A stretch of 64,000 nt of DNA, from NCBI RefSeq assembly GCF_900167185.1, contig NZ_FUWM01000007.1:1-64000 (forward strand). Direction: 5' to 3'. The translations under genes were made by a program, and so were the position numbers. Shown here in pieces: positions 52,531 through 62,589 of the stretch (within the stretch, counting starts at the first letter, position 1; every line of letters begins with the position of its first letter). This stretch comes from Selenihalanaerobacter shriftii. Its GTDB lineage: Bacteria; Bacillota; Halanaerobiia; Halobacteroidales; Acetohalobiaceae. Under the pieces are notes generated by a model. That model was not told the origin of the DNA and did no database searches. It was given only the letters and a program-made list of their open reading frames with translations.

Positions 52531-53730
52531 CTAATTTTTTAACTTAATGATTACCTCATCTGTAATATCTACTGCTGCTATATTATTACGATAATCAATC
52601 AGTACTACATCAAGTTCTTTCTCCTTTGCTACTTTGGCTATTTCTGCTTTAATATCTTTCATGATTTCTGTTTGCAAAGACTTTTGACCATTCTTTAATT
52701 CATCTAAACCATCTACTAACTTCTTATTCTTTGTTTCAATACTACTGCTTAACTGTTTCTCTGCTTCTACAATAGTTCCTTGTAATTTTTCACTTAAATT
52801 AGCCTGTTTATTCTGCATCTCTTCTTTTAAAAGTTTTTGCTGTTTTTGGACATAAGACTGTAATTCTTCATTAGCTTCTTTCTTCCTTTTCATTACCTTA
52901 TTATTCATCTGATTAGTTAATTCTTGTTGATAAGTCTTAAATTTCTTATTAGCCTCTTTTTGTTGTTGACTAATAAATTCTTTAAGTTTCTTTTCTAATT
53001 CATGCTTCTTATCATTAAGTTCCTGTTTCCTTTTTTTCTCTAGAGCAACTAACTCTTTTTGATATTCTTTCTTTTCTTTAGAAGAACTTTGTAACATTTG
53101 TAGTTTTAATCTAAGATTTAAAATGTCTTGATAATACTTATCATGCAACTCTTTATTATATTCTTTTAATATCTTACGCTGTTCTTCTTTTTTAGCTTCT
53201 ATTTTATTCTTAATTTGTTTTTTAATCTTTACTTGTTTCTTTTCTAACTTATCTCTCATTTCTTCTTTAATTCTATCCTCATATGCTGATATTTCTTCTT
53301 TTGTTCTTTCAACTTTAGTATCAATTCTTTCTTGATATTTATCCTTAGTATCTTGTAATCGTTTATCTATCTGCTTATCTATACTCTTTAAATGTTCTTG
53401 ACGATTCTTTCGAGTTAAATTAAGAGTATCTCCTTGTGCTTGTAACTCAATATTAATATCGCGAATCTGTTCCCCTAAATTCTCTAACGTTTTAGCTTGA
53501 GGATGAGCAGTCTTTATTTTTGCTAAGTCTACTACTCCTATCCTAACTTTATCTGCTACCTCTTTGCTATTTGATGCATTCTTATTTTCATTAGTTTCTT
53601 TTACATCTTGTGTTTGATCATTACCTTGTTGTTGAGTAGGATTGTCAGTAGCTAAAATACTACTACAACCTGTAACTAACAGGAGTAGAATGAGTACAAC
53701 ACCTAACTTTTTCAAAGCCTTATTCTTCAT
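52531..53730 (-). CDS. Expanded OmpH/Skp-like lipoprotein (second in the set)
   Basis: 399 residues, more than twice the usual Skp length. Lipobox LVTGCSS, then a low-complexity linker rich in Asn, Gln and Lys (about 30-60). VRIGVVDLAKIKTAHPQAK follows at the start of the OmpH domain, then an enlarged coiled-coil region of about 270 residues, and the OmpH end KELDVVLIDYRNNIAAVDIT. The enlarged arm could span a wide periplasm or hold large clients. 30 and 48 bp separate it from the flanking homologues. Confidence 0.85.
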   Translation of the reverse strand: MKNKALKKLGVVLILLLLVTGCSSILATDNPTQQQGNDQTQDVKETNENKNASNSKEVADKVRIGVVDLAKIKTAHPQAKTLENLGEQIRDINIELQAQGDTLNLTRKNRQEHLKSIDKQIDKRLQDTKDKYQERIDTKVERTKEEISAYEDRIKEEMRDKLEKKQVKIKKQIKNKIEAKKEEQRKILKEYNKELHDKYYQDILNLRLKLQMLQSSSKEKKEYQKELVALEKKRKQELNDKKHELEKKLKEFISQQQKEANKKFKTYQQELTNQMNNKVMKRKKEANEELQSYVQKQQKLLKEEMQNKQANLSEKLQGTIVEAEKQLSSSIETKNKKLVDGLDELKNGQKSLQTEIMKDIKAEIAKVAKEKELDVVLIDYRNNIAAVDITDEVIIKLKN

Positions 53731-53777
53731 TAAAAATTCACCTACTTCCTAAAACATATTCTAGTAGATTAATTATT

Positions 53778-54302
53778 CTATTTATCATTCTTTTTAGATG
53801 TCTCTTGTTTATCAGCTTTATTCTTAGCTTTAAGTCTATCTAATACTTGAGAAGTCAGATCTGTTCCTCCATAAATAATCATATCCTTTTGTAAGACAAC
53901 AGCAATTCCTTGTTCTTTAGCTATCTCATCAATAGTAGCTTTAATCTCATCATTAATTGGTTTTAATAGTTGTTTTTGACGTTTATTAGCTTCTACATTT
54001 AGTTTTTGCTGATATTGCTGAACCAATTTCTGTTTTTCTGCTCCCTGTACCTGTTCAATCTTAGATTGTAATTCTCCTTTTAATTGTTGCTGTAAGCCTT
54101 GAAGATCTTGATTAAGCTTACTCTTTACCGCTGGAATATCAGGATGATTTTCGAATAAATACTGCATATCTACATATGCAATTGATTCCTTAATTTCTGA
54201 CTTTGCACTTGCCTTTGGTGAGAATAAAGCAAATGCTCCTGCCCCCATAACTACAATTAACATAATTGTCAATACTTTAGTTAAATTCTTCTTTAAAAAC
54301 AT
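53778..54302 (-). CDS. ompH: OmpH/Skp periplasmic chaperone (first in the set)
   Basis: 174 residues. Cleavable signal peptide (to ASA) without lipobox, ESIAYVDMQYLFENHPDIPA, a coiled-coil hairpin at about 60-120, and IAVVLQKDMIIYGGTDLT at the end of the domain, then a charged tail. It is the most typical of the three. Directly after bamA (39-bp gap), where skp sits in many diderm bacteria. Confidence 0.9.
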   Translation of the reverse strand: MFLKKNLTKVLTIMLIVVMGAGAFALFSPKASAKSEIKESIAYVDMQYLFENHPDIPAVKSKLNQDLQGLQQQLKGELQSKIEQVQGAEKQKLVQQYQQKLNVEANKRQKQLLKPINDEIKATIDEIAKEQGIAVVLQKDMIIYGGTDLTSQVLDRLKAKNKADKQETSKKNDK

Positions 54303-54341
54303 TTTTTATGTCCCCTCTCTACTTAATTTTAAATTATTCTT

Positions 54342-56069
54342 TTAGAAAGATTGTCCTAAACTAAAGTGTAATCTTGAATCTTCCTCTTGGAAACCATAAT
54401 CTAATCTAATCTGTCCAACTGGCGTACTTACTCTAACACCTAACCCAGCTGACTTTTTAAGATTATCTAAATTGAAGTTCTCTCCTTCTTCCCATACCTT
54501 ACCTGCATCTGTAAATAAGACACCTGTAAATTTATCAGCAATAGGGATTCTATATTCTGCATTAAATAGAATCATATCATCACCATTAAATTGACCATCT
54601 TTATAACCTCTTACAGTCTGAGCTCCACCTAATTCATATTCTTCATTAACAGGTAAACCACTATCACTTAATCCTGTTTTGAAACGAAAAGCCCAACTAT
54701 TATCTTCAAAAAAATAGGCTGGAGTATAATCTCTTAAATCTAACTGATACTTAGTAAAATCAGTGTCACCGCCTAACTGCTGACCTGCATATTCAATAGA
54801 AAGTCTATCTTGACGTCCATCTGTTGGATTAAAGACATCATTTCGTGTATCCCTAACAGTAGAAAAAGTTAAACTACGAGTATTACCTTCTAATTCTTCT
54901 AGTGCTGCTGAAGGTATATTCTCTCCATCTAAAGAAGTATCATCATATTCATACTTTAAATATCCTTCTATGTCATAGCCTAAAGGATGACCAAGAGTAA
55001 TACTTCCTCCTTTTTCTTGCTCTTCATAGTCTAAAGCTTCATTATTAGAGCCTTGTGCATATTCAGAGAAATCTCCTGTCTTCTCATCAGTACGGTCATA
55101 AATGCTGAATCCAAATGAAGTATCACTACCAAAAGCCCATGGCTCGAAGAAACTTAACTCATATGTTGTATTCTCTTCACCAAACTCCCAACGGAAACCA
55201 AGTTTTTGTGCTCTCCCTTTGAAATTCTTCTCTTGAACTTCAATATGTCCTAACCAACCATCAGTACTACTATAACCAGCACCAATTCCAAAGTTACCTG
55301 TCTTACGCTCTTTAACCTCTATAGTTAAGCTAACACTATTCTCATTAGTAGAATTCTTCTCTAATTTTGGTTTAATATCTTTAAAGAAACCCAAATTATA
55401 AATATCTCTTAAATCCTGCTTCATCTCTTTTACATTAAATACATCTCCTGGTTCCATAGTTAGCTTTCTCTTAATAACGAAGTCCTTAGTCTTTTCATTC
55501 CCTTCAATCTTAATCTCAGCTAACTTACCTTCACTAATGGTAACAACTAAAGTACCATCCTTCTTCATCAAAATATCCTCTATCTTAGCTAACATATAAC
55601 CTTCTTCTTGATAATACGATTCAACTTTTCTTAAATTTTTATTTAATTGATTAGTATTTAACATCTTATCAGTCTTTAGTTTCAATTGTTCTTTTATCTT
55701 TCCTGCAGATATTGCCTGATTACCTTTAATTTTAATCTTCTTTAAAATAGGATTTTCTACTACTTCAAAGATCAACTTAACTCCATTCTTATAATTTTCA
55801 AACGAAGCTTGGACATCAAAGAAATATCCTAAATCAAAAATAGCTTGTAAATCCTTTTGTAATTTCTGGTTAGAAATCTGATCTCCTATTGAAGTCTTAA
55901 CTACCTTTAAAATCTCCTCATTAGAAATCTTTTTATTACCTTTTACCTCAATTGCTGTAATAAAGTTGCTATGTTTACCATTGTCTGATGCAGCCCAAAC
56001 TACGCTAAAACTACTTAGTAATATAGTTAAACTAAGTACTACAGCTAAAATCTTTAGCCTGTTTTGCAA
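54342..56069 (-). CDS. bamA: Outer-membrane protein assembly factor BamA
   Basis: 575 residues. Signal peptide to VWA, then three POTRA domains (about 36-107, 108-182, 183-259; AIEVKGNKKISNEEILK, IKIKGNQAISAGKIKEQL, IKIEGNEKTKDFVIKRKL). A 16-strand-type barrel follows, with the VRGY loop (AQTVRGYKDGQ) and a terminal Phe (FSLGQSF). E. coli BamA has five POTRAs and about 790 residues; a three-POTRA form is known in other diderms. No BamB, C, D or E was seen. TTG start with AGGAGGAA. Confidence 0.94.
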   Translation of the reverse strand: MQNRLKILAVVLSLTILLSSFSVVWAASDNGKHSNFITAIEVKGNKKISNEEILKVVKTSIGDQISNQKLQKDLQAIFDLGYFFDVQASFENYKNGVKLIFEVVENPILKKIKIKGNQAISAGKIKEQLKLKTDKMLNTNQLNKNLRKVESYYQEEGYMLAKIEDILMKKDGTLVVTISEGKLAEIKIEGNEKTKDFVIKRKLTMEPGDVFNVKEMKQDLRDIYNLGFFKDIKPKLEKNSTNENSVSLTIEVKERKTGNFGIGAGYSSTDGWLGHIEVQEKNFKGRAQKLGFRWEFGEENTTYELSFFEPWAFGSDTSFGFSIYDRTDEKTGDFSEYAQGSNNEALDYEEQEKGGSITLGHPLGYDIEGYLKYEYDDTSLDGENIPSAALEELEGNTRSLTFSTVRDTRNDVFNPTDGRQDRLSIEYAGQQLGGDTDFTKYQLDLRDYTPAYFFEDNSWAFRFKTGLSDSGLPVNEEYELGGAQTVRGYKDGQFNGDDMILFNAEYRIPIADKFTGVLFTDAGKVWEEGENFNLDNLKKSAGLGVRVSTPVGQIRLDYGFQEEDSRLHFSLGQSF

Positions 56070-56116
56070 ATTAATTCCTCCTTTTAATTAGATAACTATA
56101 AATTGAATACCATTAT

Positions 56117-59100
56117 TTAGTTAAATGAAAACTTAGCTTCTAATTCTAAACGATACTCATCATCGTTGCCAATTGTTCCGTCTAAAACTACATCCTTTAA
56201 TTTATCAAACATTTCATATTCAAAACCAATAGACCTTTCTTCATCACCAGCAAACTCCTGATTATACTTAAGGAACAAATCATCTGTTATTTGCTTACCC
56301 ATCTTTAAATTAAAGCCATTTCCTATACCGGAATATAACTTAAATTCATCAAGGTCCCATTTATCTTCCAGAGTCTCTTCTATATTAGACAAGAATTCAA
56401 CTCGAATCCCTGCCTGTAAAACTCTTACTAATTCATCTTCAATTACTTGATCATAATTGCCTTCTAATAGACTACCTAATCCACCTCTCCTAGCTAATAA
56501 ATTAAGAATCTCTGGTTTGCTCAAAGATGGATCTGATTCTAAGTTAATAGACATCTGATTAGCAGGGCCACCTAACCTCAATAAGACTTCTACTTTCTCA
56601 GTATCATACTCCTTCTCTTGTTCTTCAACTAAATTCATCACCTTAGTATTAGCTACTATATCTAATTTCGGAATATTACCTCCATATTCATCAAAAGTAG
56701 CCGTACCGGATACTAACTCAAATTCAGTATTATAATAATTAAAACCACCAGTTTTAGAAGTTAATTCTCCTTTTAATTCTATCCCTTGTTTGCCAGAGAC
56801 TATTTGCAAAGTACCTTCTTCAATTAAGATATCTATATTATCATTATAAACCTTAACTTCTTTCCCTGGTTTGACCTTAAGATCAAATTGTGGTTCTATT
56901 AATGACTTAGAGCCATCACTGACAGCCGGCCATTTGAAAGGAATAATAATCCGAGTATCATATGCCAAAATCTCTCCCCTTATTATAGGGTTACTAGCAA
57001 TACCTCCAATCTTTAAGGTCGCATCATTCTTCCCTTGCCAAGAACCATGTTCAACCGGCAAACTATCCCCCGTAAATGTTAGATTAACTTCACCTAATCT
57101 CCAATCATTAATCCTAACATTTCCTTGAGTATTAAAACTACCTCCTCCATACCTACTAGTCAATTTATCAACCTTTATTAATTGATCTTTAATTTCTAAA
57201 ACTCCATTCAGATTTGAAAAGTCACTGGTTAAACCTACTATAGATAATTCTCCATTATTAACTTCAACTCTACCATCATAATGAGGATCCCTCTTACTAC
57301 CAGAAATAACAAGATGAGCATCACCATTACCTTCTGCAGTTTTAACACCTTCTAACCATTGAGATAAAAGACTTAAATCACCTTCTTTAAACTTAATATC
57401 AATATAAAGTGGATCAGTCTGACCCCGAAGTGGTAGATAACCATCAGCAGTAATTAGATTTTGATCATTTACTCTTAACTTCAATTGACGCGTAATTTTA
57501 AATTGATTACCTTCTTTTAAGATAAATGAACCTGCTAATGATTCATACTCATAATCATCTACATGCCCATTTAAAATTTCAATACTTGAATTGATATCTA
57601 AGGAATTTAATTCACCATCTAATTCAATCTTCGAATTAAGACTCCCTCCTATATCATGATTTAAAGGTATTGAACCATCAAAAGGAGCTAAAGCAAAGTT
57701 CTTCGTCTGCAAAAGAAGGTCAGCACCTAATCTATAATCATAACTCCCCTTAAGAATTAAATATCCATCACGATCAATATCACCTACTAAAATCTGTCCT
57801 TTAACCTTAGGCTCTTTAAATGCACCATTAAAAACTAATTGTCCAAAGAAACTATGTGGTATTTTTTCTTTTACTTCCCAAGGTAATATTTCTGCTAATT
57901 CAGCTAATTGTCCGTCGACCATCTCTAAATGGAGTTCCTTAAATTCTTTCTTTTCTAAATCAAGATCCCCATTTATTTCATATTCGGTTTCCTGTCTATT
58001 AATTTCTAAATTTTGCAGACTAATAATTTGGTCCATATAATTAATATTCCCTGTTATATTCTGCAAATCATGTCCAGCTACTACACCTTCATTCAAATCA
58101 ACATCTCCAATTAAATTAGGATTAGAAAGATTCCCTTTTAAATGACCAGTAAAATCTAAACTTCCTTGTAATTCTCCAAAACCTATAGGAAATAAATCTA
58201 ATTCAGATATACTTACATCTTCTGCGTTTAATGTAATATCTAAATCACCATTTCTTTTAACAATACCCTGTCCAATTAATTTTGAATCATCACTAAATAA
58301 TTGCAAGTTTTCTATTCGCAACTTATTATCTTGCCAATTAAGGGTTAACCAACCGGAACTAAGTTTTATCCCTCTTACCTGACCAGCTAATATTCTCAGT
58401 CTTCCTTCAGCTTGAAAATCATCAACTGTTCCTTTAATATTCAAGCCACCAGCAAACTGCCCATCGACCTCTTTTAATTCCTGACTAATAATAAATTTAT
58501 ATAAGTCTCTAATTTTTCCTGCCTTAGTCTTTAAATTAAGGTCAAATTTTGGTTTATTAGCCAATTGTATACTTCCAACTAATTCATAATTAGAAGATTG
58601 ATCTGTTATAACCATATCTTCTAATATAATTCTTTCGTTACCATAAGTTAATCTTCCTTTTACTTTTTCTAACTCTCTATTTTTATAACTTATTTCTTCT
58701 CCTTTAATATCACCTGAAAAATGAGGAGAACTAATTTTTCCTGATAACTTTCCTTGTAAATTAGCAGACCCCACCAGGGTCCGATAATTATGTAACCCTG
58801 TCAATTCAGAAAGTTTAACATCTTTAGCTGTAATATCTAAACTTAAGGTTTGATCAGTATTGACCACTCCTCTAGCATTCCAACGACTTTCTCCAGATTT
58901 TACAGTTATATCACTTAATAATAATTGAGTATCGTTAAACCAAAAATTACTATTCATTCCATCAAATTTATATTCTCTCCATGCGCCACTGTCAACTTTA
59001 ATGCTACCAAACATCGTTAAACTTTCAAAAGACTCCTGACCCCCAATTACTAAACTCCCATTTAATTTACCTGTTAAATCTAAAGATTGACTAATTGGTT

Positions 59101-60403
59101 TTAACCTCTTTAATTCAATTCCTTTAGATTCTAACGAGGCTGTATACACCAGTGGATTATCTTTAGACCAACTAATAGTTCCACGACCACTTAAAGTTCC
59201 ATTAGCCACTTTAGATTTAAATCCACTTAAAGTAATTAAATTATTTTTATACCTTAAACCAAATCTGAAATTTTTAAATTTAAAATCATTAATCTCTACT
59301 TCTGGTAATCTAATTTGAGTCCTAACTTCAGGATTACTTACTGAGCCTCTTATCTGTCCAACAGTCTTAGCACTCCCATCTACTACTAACTGTGAAGGCA
59401 ATAAATCTGTTAATATATTTAAATCTAAGTGAGAGCTACTAAACTCTAAATATAACTTAGAATCCTGCCAACCTTTAACTACACCCGCTAAGTCTAATTT
59501 AGATCCATTAATATCAGCTATTAATTTTTTAATAATTAAACCCTGTTTGTTTATATTTAATCTACCATTTACTATCTTAATTCCATAAGAAAAATCATCA
59601 TGCTTAAGTATGCTGTCTTTAATCTCCAATTCACCATTATAATCTAAATCAGCTAAAGAATTAACTGTTGTATTACCTTTCACATGTAATGTCCCATTTA
59701 CTCTTCCATCTTTTAATTTAATCTTGGACTTCGATAATGTATTTTGTAATTCACTAGCGAACAGATTCAAATTTAAGTCATTTAAATTAATACTCACCTG
59801 AAACTCTCGTAAGTCAGCTATACCTTCTACTATAAATTGGCCATTATTATCTGGTAGACGAGAATTTAAATTGAATTTCATACTTTTTTTATTCAATTTT
59901 ACCTTACCATTAATCTTTTCTAATCTATTAATTCCTTTTATGGCATCAATATCTCCACTTAAGGTTCCTTCTTTAACAATAATTTTTCCTGTAAAGTGAT
60001 TAACGATAGGAATAATATTTATATCAGGATCCTTAACCTTAGTTACTTCAAGTTTTGGTGAAAATAATTCAACTTGACGAACACTACTTATCATATCACT
60101 TTTCTGTAATAATACATCTAATATATTATAGGAAATTTCAACTTTATTAGCAGTTAATTGATATTTCCTGCCGTCATCTAGATATAAATCCTTAATTAAT
60201 AATTGATTAATTCCACTAATCTCAATTTTAGCTAAATCAATTTGATAACCATACTTATCCTTTACTATAGAAACCATCTTCTCTTTAATTTGAGCAGAAA
60301 AATTCACCCAATTAGAAGATAATGTGAAAATGACAAAACCTAATAAACAAAGAACCAAAACCATAGGAAGCACTATTTTCACTTTCTTATTTACCGAAAT
60401 CAT
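56117..60403 (-). CDS. tamB: TamB/DUF490 AsmA-like bridge protein
   Basis: About 1428 residues. A single membrane helix near the N-terminus is followed by a very long run of short beta-strands with repeated patterns such as GKLSGKISSPHFSGDIKGEE and GHLKGNLSNPNLIGDVDLNE, typical of the lipid-carrying beta-groove of AsmA-like proteins. The DUF490 end (YNQEFAGDEERSIGFEYEMF and beyond) finishes the protein. Such proteins span the periplasm and are implicated in phospholipid transport to the outer membrane. ATG at 60403 (GGAGG seven bases upstream) or 60406. It is directly upstream of bamA; no TamA was seen. Confidence 0.93.
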   Translation of the reverse strand: MISVNKKVKIVLPMVLVLCLLGFVIFTLSSNWVNFSAQIKEKMVSIVKDKYGYQIDLAKIEISGINQLLIKDLYLDDGRKYQLTANKVEISYNILDVLLQKSDMISSVRQVELFSPKLEVTKVKDPDINIIPIVNHFTGKIIVKEGTLSGDIDAIKGINRLEKINGKVKLNKKSMKFNLNSRLPDNNGQFIVEGIADLREFQVSINLNDLNLNLFASELQNTLSKSKIKLKDGRVNGTLHVKGNTTVNSLADLDYNGELEIKDSILKHDDFSYGIKIVNGRLNINKQGLIIKKLIADINGSKLDLAGVVKGWQDSKLYLEFSSSHLDLNILTDLLPSQLVVDGSAKTVGQIRGSVSNPEVRTQIRLPEVEINDFKFKNFRFGLRYKNNLITLSGFKSKVANGTLSGRGTISWSKDNPLVYTASLESKGIELKRLKPISQSLDLTGKLNGSLVIGGQESFESLTMFGSIKVDSGAWREYKFDGMNSNFWFNDTQLLLSDITVKSGESRWNARGVVNTDQTLSLDITAKDVKLSELTGLHNYRTLVGSANLQGKLSGKISSPHFSGDIKGEEISYKNRELEKVKGRLTYGNERIILEDMVITDQSSNYELVGSIQLANKPKFDLNLKTKAGKIRDLYKFIISQELKEVDGQFAGGLNIKGTVDDFQAEGRLRILAGQVRGIKLSSGWLTLNWQDNKLRIENLQLFSDDSKLIGQGIVKRNGDLDITLNAEDVSISELDLFPIGFGELQGSLDFTGHLKGNLSNPNLIGDVDLNEGVVAGHDLQNITGNINYMDQIISLQNLEINRQETEYEINGDLDLEKKEFKELHLEMVDGQLAELAEILPWEVKEKIPHSFFGQLVFNGAFKEPKVKGQILVGDIDRDGYLILKGSYDYRLGADLLLQTKNFALAPFDGSIPLNHDIGGSLNSKIELDGELNSLDINSSIEILNGHVDDYEYESLAGSFILKEGNQFKITRQLKLRVNDQNLITADGYLPLRGQTDPLYIDIKFKEGDLSLLSQWLEGVKTAEGNGDAHLVISGSKRDPHYDGRVEVNNGELSIVGLTSDFSNLNGVLEIKDQLIKVDKLTSRYGGGSFNTQGNVRINDWRLGEVNLTFTGDSLPVEHGSWQGKNDATLKIGGIASNPIIRGEILAYDTRIIIPFKWPAVSDGSKSLIEPQFDLKVKPGKEVKVYNDNIDILIEEGTLQIVSGKQGIELKGELTSKTGGFNYYNTEFELVSGTATFDEYGGNIPKLDIVANTKVMNLVEEQEKEYDTEKVEVLLRLGGPANQMSINLESDPSLSKPEILNLLARRGGLGSLLEGNYDQVIEDELVRVLQAGIRVEFLSNIEETLEDKWDLDEFKLYSGIGNGFNLKMGKQITDDLFLKYNQEFAGDEERSIGFEYEMFDKLKDVVLDGTIGNDDEYRLELEAKFSFN

Positions 60404-60444
60404 CATATGGCCTCCAATTTTCAATTCAATTCTTAACCTCAGAC

Positions 60445-60480
60445 TACTCTTATGATAATATATTTTATTAAAAGATGCAA
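60445..60480 (-). promoter_or_regulatory. Promoter of the tamB-bamA run
   Basis: TTGCAT (60475-60480) and TATCAT (60452-60457), 17 bases apart on the minus strand, about 45-50 bases before the tamB start. Confidence 0.5.
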
Positions 60481-60550
60481 CAGTTATAATCAGTTATTTC
60501 CTTATAATTTTGGAATTTAATTACTGTTATCGTTAAAATGTGTCCTGTTT

Positions 60551-60578
60551 AAAGGCAAGCCTCTTGAGGCTTGCCTTT
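60551..60578. terminator. Perfect 13-bp hairpin after the S55 peptidase gene
   Basis: AAAGGCAAGCCTC and GAGGCTTGCCTTT with a two-base gap as loop, 17 bases after the stop at 60595. The T-run is short, but the stem is GC-rich for this genome. Confidence 0.65.
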
Positions 60579-60594
60579 AATTACATTAACTTTA

Positions 60595-62562
60595 TTAACT
60601 TTTATGCCCACTCTTAACCTTATCTTTATTTTTGACTTGAGGTTTGGTTACCTTTTTACCTTCTTTGTCTTTAGATTTATTCTTATCCTTAGGTTGAATC
60701 TCTAATTCCGTATCCACTCTACCTTCTAAAATGTAGTTAGTAGAAAATGATTCTTCAAATATTTCTTCATTAGCCTTAACATTACTACCTTCATTTTCAA
60801 TATTATCACTTGCTTTAGAGGATAGCTCTTTTCTTTGGTGAGAAATCTGACTCTGTTTTGAATTATTATCACCACTAACTGGTATTGCCTCTTCCTCATA
60901 ACTTGGATAAACCCTGATTACCAATTCGCTATTAATCTTTTGTTCTTTAAAAGTGTCAATTACTTCTTCTAAATCTTTAAATGTCTCGTTTTTACCATGA
61001 CCATACTCAGTTTCTTCTTTTGTAACCTCTTGTTGAGAAGTAAAGTTTGCCTCACGACCTCCAATTATTTCTATATTAACTTTCCCTGCATCAATATTTT
61101 CGGGAACTTTAAAGCTATATTTTTCAACTATAGATTCTTTTCTATATGGTCTTAGCTTAACCTTGAATTCTATTTCTTCCCCTGGTTTAACTTTTTGTTG
61201 TGAAAAATTAACTTCTTCTATTAAAGCAACTTGTGGTTCCTCTTTAATCTTAATATTTAATTTAATATCAATTAAATTAATCTTTTGAAATGGATTTTGA
61301 GTAATTAGAGCTAAACCTTTTAAAAAATCATTTAAAGCAACAGCGGCTACATCACCACGATTATAAAATATATTCTTTCTTTTAATTATTTTTTCATCTA
61401 AGTTATTCGCCATAATTTCCATTTCAACTTCAGCAGTTCCTCCTCCTTGCCTATCAATAGTGCTACTAATAGCTTGATAAACTACTGAACCTGCTAAAGG
61501 TTGAATTAAATCTTCATCTCTAACTAATTGTACATTAATATCTCTCGTCCTATTCAAGTCTTGATCCGTCACTTTTACTTCTAAAGGGACAACTTTAGGA
61601 AACTCTCCTACTTTACCTCCTACTCCTGCAGTACGATCTTGAGTAATGATTCCTTTTAAATTCAAAGGAGCACCTAATTTAAAAGGCATCTCTAAACTTT
61701 TAATCATTTGATGAATATAAGCAGAAGATAAGAAGTAATTACTCTCACCTTTATTCATAAATCTATGACCAAATCCTAAAACCCGGTCATCTTCCTTATA
61801 AGTTAAAGTTCCAATTGCTGAAACATCAATATCTCCTCGAACTAATTGAACTGCTATAGCACTACCAGGTTTTAATTCATCATCTATTTTCTTTTTTTGA
61901 CTTTGAGTTACTCCACCACCTTGAACCGGTTTTAAACCATAATCCTGCAGTTCATTACTCAAGTAATCTAAGGCCCCTCTTCCTAAACCATTTACTAATA
62001 GTGGTGTCTTAGCAGGATAAGCTAATAACTCGTTATCTGCTTGCTCTGTTATCTTTCTAGGTTCTTTATTCATAAACCGAACTTTAGTCTTTACTTGGCC
62101 AGCAACTTTTATTGGATCTGATAAGAAAGCCGTCTTTTTATTATTAATCTTATCTAACTTCCAAATATTAATCATATCTTCAATAGGAGTTACCATACCA
62201 ATCTTATGTTCCGTTAATTGCCAACCATAACCAATGGCTCCAATTAATTTACCATCAATATAGACTGGGCTACCACTCATTCCAGCGGCTATTCCTCCAG
62301 TCTCTTCGATCAGATCACCACTAACTTTAACTAAAATCAAATCTTGATTAACCTTTTGATTCTTTAAAATACCTAATACTTTAACGTTAAACTCTTCTAT
62401 CTTTGTCCCAGAAATTACCGTCTTACCAATCCCTGTCATATCTCTTTTAACTTGATTAACAGGCATAATATTACGCTTAATGGGTTTATTTGTTGCTAAA
62501 GCCGGTAATGAAATTAAAAGAGAAATTACTAATCCAATTACTATAAACCACCGTTTATACAA
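60595..62562 (-). CDS. Secreted SpoIVB-family (S55) serine peptidase
   Basis: 655 residues. Signal peptide to ALA, then IMPVNQVKRDMTGIGKTVIS, and the active-site loop GGIAAGMSGSPVYIDGKLIG with the nucleophile Ser in GMSGSP, as in peptidase family S55. VLGFGHRFMNKGESNYF and YNRGDVAAVALNDFLKGL follow. SpoIVB itself is a sporulation signalling protease with a PDZ domain; this protein is longer and ends in about 120 disordered residues very rich in Lys and Ser. Its context of tamB and flagellar genes suggests an envelope role, not sporulation. TTG start, AAGGGA upstream. Confidence 0.87.
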   Translation of the reverse strand: MYKRWFIVIGLVISLLISLPALATNKPIKRNIMPVNQVKRDMTGIGKTVISGTKIEEFNVKVLGILKNQKVNQDLILVKVSGDLIEETGGIAAGMSGSPVYIDGKLIGAIGYGWQLTEHKIGMVTPIEDMINIWKLDKINNKKTAFLSDPIKVAGQVKTKVRFMNKEPRKITEQADNELLAYPAKTPLLVNGLGRGALDYLSNELQDYGLKPVQGGGVTQSQKKKIDDELKPGSAIAVQLVRGDIDVSAIGTLTYKEDDRVLGFGHRFMNKGESNYFLSSAYIHQMIKSLEMPFKLGAPLNLKGIITQDRTAGVGGKVGEFPKVVPLEVKVTDQDLNRTRDINVQLVRDEDLIQPLAGSVVYQAISSTIDRQGGGTAEVEMEIMANNLDEKIIKRKNIFYNRGDVAAVALNDFLKGLALITQNPFQKINLIDIKLNIKIKEEPQVALIEEVNFSQQKVKPGEEIEFKVKLRPYRKESIVEKYSFKVPENIDAGKVNIEIIGGREANFTSQQEVTKEETEYGHGKNETFKDLEEVIDTFKEQKINSELVIRVYPSYEEEAIPVSGDNNSKQSQISHQRKELSSKASDNIENEGSNVKANEEIFEESFSTNYILEGRVDTELEIQPKDKNKSKDKEGKKVTKPQVKNKDKVKSGHKS

Positions 62563-62589
62563 TTATATCCCTTCCCTTCCTAACAACTG

